From Nanobdellota archaeon (GTDB lineage Archaea > Nanobdellota > Nanobdellia > Woesearchaeales > GW2011-AR9): DNA of 35,169 nucleotides. Location: the NCBI GenBank assembly GCA_030695685.1, contig JAUYPT010000078.1, positions 1 through 35,169 of the forward strand, given 5' to 3'. The position numbers were made by a program, and so were the translations under genes. Below, piece by piece: positions 30,661 through 35,169 of this stretch. The notes beneath the pieces are model-generated. The model was not told where the DNA came from and did no database searches. It was given only the letters and a program-made list of their open reading frames with translations. Numbering within the stretch: position 1 is the first letter of the stretch; each line of letters opens with the position of its first letter.

Positions 30661-32421
30661 GTGAATAACATGATTAAAGAGTTTATAGCAGTATTATCTA
30701 ATCCGCATTTGATGGTAAAACCGTTTCGGCAGTTATGGTTATTGACGATCAAAAATTTACGGCTGCTATTACGGTCGCGGGCATCAGCATTAATTATCAT
30801 TTTTGCGCCACTGATTATGATTCTGATTATTGGCTTATCCTATAATACGTCTGCCCAGTTTGGGTTAAATATTGGAATTGCCGTGGATTCTTTTACAGAG
30901 GATGTAGAATCTTTTGTGACACTGTTAGAAGAGGAAGAGTTTACCATCCACCGCTATGAAGCATCATTAGATGATTGCATAGCAGACATCAAAAGCAGCA
31001 AGGTTCATACGTGTATTACACTTCCACAGAGTTTCAGTGTAGAAGATAATTCCCAAAAAGAAGTTACATTTTATATCGACCCCAGCAGGATTAACATTGT
31101 CTGGATGATCCAGGAAACGGTTAAAACAAAATTTAATATCAAATCGCAGGAAATATCGCAGGATTTAGCACAGAATGTGCTTACACAGTTGACAGATACT
31201 AAAAATGTTCTCCTTGCGGAAGAAAGCAATTTAAATGCTGTAAAAGCAAAAACAGGAGTTGCATCGACCGGCGCGACAACAGCAAAACAAAATTTAGCAG
31301 TCATTGATTTGACGGTAAGTACTTCTGCGAATGAATCTGCAGCTGTTGACGAAGATCTTAATACTGCGAACGATTTACTCAGCGATGTTCTTGGGTATCT
31401 TGGTTCTATCGAAGATGAATCACAGCGGGAAGCCGCGAGGGATGCACTCAACGAAGCAAAAGAGATGCTTTATGGAGATGTTGATGAAAATGAAAGTTTT
31501 AATGGGGCTATCGGCGCACTGCAAGCAGATTTGAACTCATTAGGGCAGAAATTAGGCACTGCTGCTGATGCCATTGGAAAATCAAATACAGATATTGATA
31601 CCGTTATTGCAACGCTGCAAGAAGCTATTTCAGATATTGAGGCAGTGCAGTTAGGGTTAAGCACGAGTTATACTAATCTTGATTCTCAAAAAGTTACTAG
31701 TGCTGATACTATCACCTCTCCTATTGTTACCAAGATTGAAAGAGTAAGCCCTGAAAGCACATACCTGAATTATTTATTTCCGGCTTTATTGGTTATGGTC
31801 GTGATGTTCAGTTCTCTGCTCTTAGGAACAACACTGGTGATGATTGAAAAAAACAGCCCTGCCTTCCTGCGGAATTTCTTCCTTCCTGTAAAAAAGATCA
31901 TCTTTGTGATGTCAATTTATGTCACTAATATCATACTGATACTAACAGAAATTATCATTATTTTAGGAATATCATTATTCTTCCTTAAAAATTCCCTTCC
32001 CGTGCTGCCTGCCGTCGCTTTCATCCTGTTTGTGACCGCATCAGTGTTTACATTCTTGGGAATGACTATTGGCTATTTGTTTACCTCAGAAGAAACCGGC
32101 GTTCTGGCATCAATTTCCTTAGGCAGTATTTTTCTCTTTGTCTCTGGCGTGATACTGCCATTAGAAGGAGTATCTCCCTTAATCCGAAAGATTACGTTTT
32201 TTAATCCTTTTGTTATTGCTGAAAAATTAGTTCGGGAAATTTTTATCTTTAATACCTCTTTCTCGCTCTTGAATTCCGATTTGGGATTGTTAATAGCGTA
32301 TGGGATACTGTTATTTATTACGATTATGATTATAGAATCGTTTGTACATGAGCACGTCGTCCGTAAAATGCTGAAGCATCACCACCGCGCACAAGTCAAG
32401 GAAAGTAAAGAGATGCAGTAA
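30661..32421 (+). CDS. ABC-2 type exporter permease with a large coiled-coil outer domain
   Basis: 586 residues. One membrane segment near residues 40-60, then about 310 residues outside, and five or six membrane segments from about residue 372 to the end, a layout like ABC-2/YhgE exporters. The outer domain starts with beta strands and continues as a long helical coiled coil rich in Asp/Ser/Ala (about residues 170-350). The start is GTG at 30661; ATG at 30670 with GTGA just upstream is an equally good choice. It pairs with the ATPase at 29705. Cargo cannot be inferred; lipids or peptides are typical for the class. Confidence 0.9.
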   Translation: MNNMIKEFIAVLSNPHLMVKPFRQLWLLTIKNLRLLLRSRASALIIIFAPLIMILIIGLSYNTSAQFGLNIGIAVDSFTEDVESFVTLLEEEEFTIHRYEASLDDCIADIKSSKVHTCITLPQSFSVEDNSQKEVTFYIDPSRINIVWMIQETVKTKFNIKSQEISQDLAQNVLTQLTDTKNVLLAEESNLNAVKAKTGVASTGATTAKQNLAVIDLTVSTSANESAAVDEDLNTANDLLSDVLGYLGSIEDESQREAARDALNEAKEMLYGDVDENESFNGAIGALQADLNSLGQKLGTAADAIGKSNTDIDTVIATLQEAISDIEAVQLGLSTSYTNLDSQKVTSADTITSPIVTKIERVSPESTYLNYLFPALLVMVVMFSSLLLGTTLVMIEKNSPAFLRNFFLPVKKIIFVMSIYVTNIILILTEIIIILGISLFFLKNSLPVLPAVAFILFVTASVFTFLGMTIGYLFTSEETGVLASISLGSIFLFVSGVILPLEGVSPLIRKITFFNPFVIAEKLVREIFIFNTSFSLLNSDLGLLIAYGILLFITIMIIESFVHEHVVRKMLKHHHRAQVKESKEMQ

Positions 32422-32456
32422 GCAGATTTATAATTCATTGTTTCTTTCATTGATTG

Positions 32457-32972
32457 ATGGTTAAAAAAGTTATAGTCATTACCGGAACTCCTGGTGTTGG
32501 CAAATCAACGCTGGCAAAAATAGTAGCATCAAGATTAAAATTAGAACGATTAGATTTATCGCAGTATTATAATAAAATATCCACTAGGTATAACCGGAAA
32601 AAGCATTGTTATGATGTTGACCGTACAAAGTTTATTGCGCTTGTGAAGAGCAAACTAAAAGAAAGTGAGAAAGGATTAATTATTGATTCGCATATTGCTC
32701 ATCTCTTACCGAAGAGAATGGTAGATTTGTGTATTGTGCTGATATGTTCTAACCTTACATTATTGCAACGAAGATTGAACAAGAGAGGATACAGCCAAAA
32801 GAAAATAAGAGAGAATCTTGATGCGGAGATTTTTCAAGTCTGTTTATTGGAAGCCAAAGAGAAAGGGCATAAAGTAGTGGTTGTTGATGGCTGTACATTT
32901 TCTTCAAAAAAAATGATTACGCAAATTTGGCCTGCGCTGAAGAATCTTGGAAAGAAACGTACGTTAAGTTAA
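32457..32972 (+). CDS. AK6/Fap7-type adenylate kinase family protein
   Basis: 171 residues. P-loop G-T-P-G-V-G-K-S-T (10-18) is followed by the family pattern Y-D-V-D-R-T-K (after a Tyr-rich segment), I-D-S-H-I-A-H-L-L-P, and R-L-N-K-R-G-Y-S-Q-K-K-I-R-E-N-L-D-A-E-I-F, which marks the AK6/Fap7 lineage. Eukaryotic Fap7 helps cleave 20S pre-rRNA and archaeal members bind uS11, so a role in small-subunit maturation is likely. TTG at 32454 is an alternative start. The ATG is 26 nt from a TATA (32427-32434). Its end overlaps a convergent gene. Confidence 0.9.
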   Translation: MVKKVIVITGTPGVGKSTLAKIVASRLKLERLDLSQYYNKISTRYNRKKHCYDVDRTKFIALVKSKLKESEKGLIIDSHIAHLLPKRMVDLCIVLICSNLTLLQRRLNKRGYSQKKIRENLDAEIFQVCLLEAKEKGHKVVVVDGCTFSSKKMITQIWPALKNLGKKRTLS

Positions 32973-33690
32973 GTAAGTTTTGAAGAGTGCTAGAGTCTAT
33001 GAATCGTCCTTTTTGAAAGAATACTCGCTCAAAAAGATTATTAATCGTCTTCTCATAAGCAATAAGAGAGCTTTGACTTCCTTCGAACAATGACCGCTCA
33101 AATTTAAAATTATGGTTATTCATTGAATTCCTGCCAGAATTGCCAAAACTATAATTCCTGTTAACAAAAAAATCAGCGTCGATGGATTTTGTATCGTTCC
33201 CTACTCTGAATAAAGCTGTTCCCCTAATAGCAGAATTTACAGCTTCAATATTATAACCAAAACCGACGCTTTCAATTTTTCCTGACTCCAAAACAGAATG
33301 AGTCGCAAAAAGATGTACTTTGATATTAGTAACTAATTCATGCTTTTTTTTTGATATGGAGCAAGTAATCTTATTTCCAGAGCCATCACGAGAAGCAGTG
33401 ATGGAATCGAGATAAAAACCTGAATCTAGATAACGATAGGTCCCAAAATTTAATGGTACCTTCCCTGTCGAACTTCTCCGCAGTTCTTCAGGGATGTAAA
33501 TATCGCCATTGTGATAATGCGGCAACACCACAGGCAAACCAGCTATAGTCTTATGAATTTTATATGAATCTGGATGTTTATTATCAAATCCTAGCCATTC
33601 CAAAAAAGTCAGCCGCCGAAGAGGAAGTGATAATTGTTCGCCTTGATTTAACTGATAATTAAACGTTACCAAATCTTCCAAGATAGACAT
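32917..33690 (-). CDS. Unknown 257-residue protein convergent with AK6-like gene
   Basis: No family recognised. The ATG at 33688-33690 was chosen because TATTTATAA (33711-33719) is 25 nt upstream; a longer start (33753) would begin above this promoter. The chain is basic-neutral, soluble, mixed alpha/beta, with a central beta-rich section that includes R-Y-L-D-S-G-F-Y-L-D-S-I-T and a C-terminal helical third. It ends inside the last 56 nt of the convergent AK6-like gene. It is more A+T-rich than aRF1 and may be an accessory gene. Confidence 0.75.
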   Translation of the reverse strand: MSILEDLVTFNYQLNQGEQLSLPLRRLTFLEWLGFDNKHPDSYKIHKTIAGLPVVLPHYHNGDIYIPEELRRSSTGKVPLNFGTYRYLDSGFYLDSITASRDGSGNKITCSISKKKHELVTNIKVHLFATHSVLESGKIESVGFGYNIEAVNSAIRGTALFRVGNDTKSIDADFFVNRNYSFGNSGRNSMNNHNFKFERSLFEGSQSSLIAYEKTINNLFERVFFQKGRFIDSSTLQNLLNLTYVSFQDSSAQAKFA

Positions 33691-33710
33691 GAGCGGTTTG
33701 AATTCTAGCT

Positions 33711-33719
33711 TATTTATAA
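33711..33719 (-). promoter_or_regulatory. TATA box of the 33690 gene
   Basis: TTATAAATA on the minus strand, centre 25 nt before the ATG at 33690. Confidence 0.55.
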
Positions 33720-33758
33720 TATTTATGAAAGTTGAAATGAAAATATCCCTCACAAATC

Positions 33759-33768
33759 TTTATAAATT
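33759..33768 (+). promoter_or_regulatory. TATA box of aRF1
   Basis: TTTATAAATT centred near 33764 is 25 nt before the ATG at 33789, supporting that start over TTG at 33777. Confidence 0.6.
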
Positions 33769-33788
33769 AATTCCGATTGTTCTCTTCT

Positions 33789-34889
33789 ATGACTTTAACA
33801 GCACAGCAAAAATTGTACTTAAAAAAAACGATTCGGGAATTAAAAGGCTTTCGCGCCGGCCATACAGAATTTGTCAGCGTTTATGTCCCGAAAGGATACG
33901 ATCTAACGAAAGTCATCAATCATCTTGCTGAAGAGCAGGGAACAGCTGCCAACATTAAATCAGCATCGACCCGGAAAAATGTGCAGTCGGCATTAGAAAG
34001 AATGATCCAGCACCTGCGCACGGTTACGCGAACACCGGAAAATGGCCTCGCTGCGTTTTCAGGGAATGTTGCTTCGATGGAAGGAAAACAAGATCTGCGA
34101 GTTTGGAGCATCGAGCCTCCTGTCCCATTAAACATCCGCATTTATCGCTGTGACAAAAATTTTGTGGTTGACATCCTGGAAGATATGCTTTCAGAACACC
34201 AAGTTTATGGCCTGGTCGTGTTAGACCGCAGGGATGCCATTCTTGCCTTACTGAAAGGAAAAACGATTGTACCGCTTCAAAAAACGCATTCTGAAGTGCC
34301 GGGGAAATTTAAAGCCGGGGGACAAAGTGCTCAGAGATTCGCACGAATACGGGAAGGTGCATATAAAGACCATTTCAAAAAAATATCAGATTACATGAAA
34401 GACCAATTCCTGCCGCTGGGAATTAATCTTAAAGGCATTATTATCGGCGGTCCTGGAACGACTGTCCAGGATTTCTTAAACAAGGATTACATTACGGGCG
34501 ATATCAAAAAGAAAATTATTGGAACGAGAGACCTTTCTTACACCGATGAATTTGGATTGCAGGAACTTCTGGATAAATCGCAGGATTTGCTGGCAGAAGA
34601 AGAAATTGCCATCGAAAAAAAGGCGATGCAGCAGTTTTTCACCAAGATGATGGAGAACCCTAAAAAAGTAACTTATGGAGAAACAGAAACTCTCAAAGCG
34701 CTGGAGATGAATGCCGTAGACGTTTTACTGCTTTCAGAAATTATGTCTGAAGATAAAATTTTCGAGCTGGAAGACAAAGCAAAACAGGGCGGCTCAACTG
34801 TTAAAATCATTTCATTGGAAACACGGGAAGGCGTGCAGCTGCGGGATTTAGGCGGCATTGCAGCTATCTTACGGTTTGAGATAGAGTAA
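33789..34889 (+). CDS. prf1: Peptide chain release factor aRF1
   Basis: 366 residues, slightly short of the usual 370-420. aRF1 reads stop codons and triggers peptide release. Domain 1 has a variant T-A-A-N-I-K-S (52-58; usually T-A-S-N-I-K-S) and Y-x-C-x-x-x-F (Y119, C121, F125). The release motif G-G-Q is at 177-179 in A-G-G-Q-S-A-Q-R-F. The C-terminal domain closes with G-G-I-A-A-I-L-R-F. The ATG is at leaderless distance from its TATA; TTG at 33777 is the alternative upstream start. Confidence 0.97.
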   Translation: MTLTAQQKLYLKKTIRELKGFRAGHTEFVSVYVPKGYDLTKVINHLAEEQGTAANIKSASTRKNVQSALERMIQHLRTVTRTPENGLAAFSGNVASMEGKQDLRVWSIEPPVPLNIRIYRCDKNFVVDILEDMLSEHQVYGLVVLDRRDAILALLKGKTIVPLQKTHSEVPGKFKAGGQSAQRFARIREGAYKDHFKKISDYMKDQFLPLGINLKGIIIGGPGTTVQDFLNKDYITGDIKKKIIGTRDLSYTDEFGLQELLDKSQDLLAEEEIAIEKKAMQQFFTKMMENPKKVTYGETETLKALEMNAVDVLLLSEIMSEDKIFELEDKAKQGGSTVKIISLETREGVQLRDLGGIAAILRFEIE

Positions 34890-34948
34890 TTTTAGGATAG
34901 ACATTCTCAACGAAATGATTATAAAATAGATACAGCGTAGAGCAAAGA

Positions 34949-35169
34949 ATGGATCTCATCCAAGAATCATTCCAACGATTATTTCCGGAACAAGAATTCC
35001 GCTATAAAACAGCGATGGAATATAACAGAAGACTTTCTCATTTTAATGCCAACGTCAAATTGGAATACAACACGCTCTCTGTCAATCTTAACCTGCAGTG
35101 GAAAGATATTGATGATGAAATTAAGATCGGGTTGATACAGCATTTGTTGTTAAAAATATTGAAACAGAA
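34949..35169 (+). CDS. Unrecognised protein, C-terminal part cut off by the window edge
   Basis: About 73 residues are visible, starting at the ATG 34949-34951, which sits 25 nt after a TTATAAAAT element (34920-34929). The part includes L-F-P-E-Q-E-F-R-Y-K, E-Y-N-R-R-L-S-H-F-N-A-N and W-K-D-I-D-D-E-I-K-I-G-L-I-Q. The pattern brings to mind archaeal SprT/DUF45-like proteins that often follow aRF1, but the catalytic region is not included, so no function is assigned. Confidence 0.6.
   Translation, partial: MDLIQESFQRLFPEQEFRYKTAMEYNRRLSHFNANVKLEYNTLSVNLNLQWKDIDDEIKIGLIQHLLLKILKQ

Noticed and set aside
1..35169. CRISPR array, integrase, transposase or tRNA gene
   Set aside because: No regularly spaced repeats, transposase/integrase motif or tRNA-like arm set was noticed on either strand.

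Overview
This window is archaeal. Its left quarter is the canonical archaeal S10/spc ribosomal cluster, in the order uL3, uL4, uL23, uL2, uS19, uL22, uS3, uL29, aIF1, RNase P p29, uS17, uL14, uL24, eS4, uL5, uS14, uS8. The rest holds fibrillarin/Nop5, RFC small subunit, NAC, Sec61-beta, SecF/SecD, aRF1, an archaeal-type RNase P RNA, and TATA-box promoters about 25-28 nt upstream of leaderless start codons. The A+T-rich sequence, compact genes, many small secreted lipoprotein-like proteins and small orphan helical proteins suggest a DPANN-type archaeon (Woesearchaeota/Pacearchaeota-like). That lineage call is inference, not a database result.

Layout. (1) 1-8773, minus strand: one long ribosomal-protein operon read right to left, with short gaps or overlapping ATGA junctions. 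An unrecognised 122-residue acidic protein gene sits between uL23 and uL2. The operon is preceded by a probable long leader (8774-about 8937). (2) 9010-12217: a zinc-finger-like gene and the nop5-fibrillarin pair diverge from one symmetric TATA box; then an AT-rich lipoprotein and a one-cluster ferredoxin. (3) 12308-16714: an HD-domain hydrolase, two paralogous lipoproteins separated by two alternative hairpins, an RFC small subunit with a small downstream gene, and a small membrane protein. (4) 16770-21259: a PRC-barrel protein divergent from a TraB-family protein, two unknown Shine-Dalgarno-led genes (one an internal duplication), RNase P RNA, a PHP-domain protein and a YdjM-like membrane protein. 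(5) 21342-24936: an unknown protein, Sec61-beta plus NAC, two small helical (possibly HEPN-like) proteins flanking a 14-bp-stem structured element, and a MinD-like ATPase with a membrane partner. (6) 24968-28402: a frameshifted S51/cyanophycinase-like peptidase downstream of secF-secD. (7) 28554-35169: a STAS/GHKL-ATPase plus DUF4325-like pair, an ABC exporter, an AK6-like kinase, an unknown protein, aRF1 and the start of a further gene.

Functionally most of the window serves information processing: ribosome, translation initiation and termination, rRNA 2'-O-methylation, tRNA 5' maturation, clamp loading, co-translational targeting and secretion. The accessory interest lies in the structured element between the two helical-protein genes, the extra gene in the S10 operon, the partner-switch-like ATPase/STAS pair, and several small regulatory structures at leaderless promoters.
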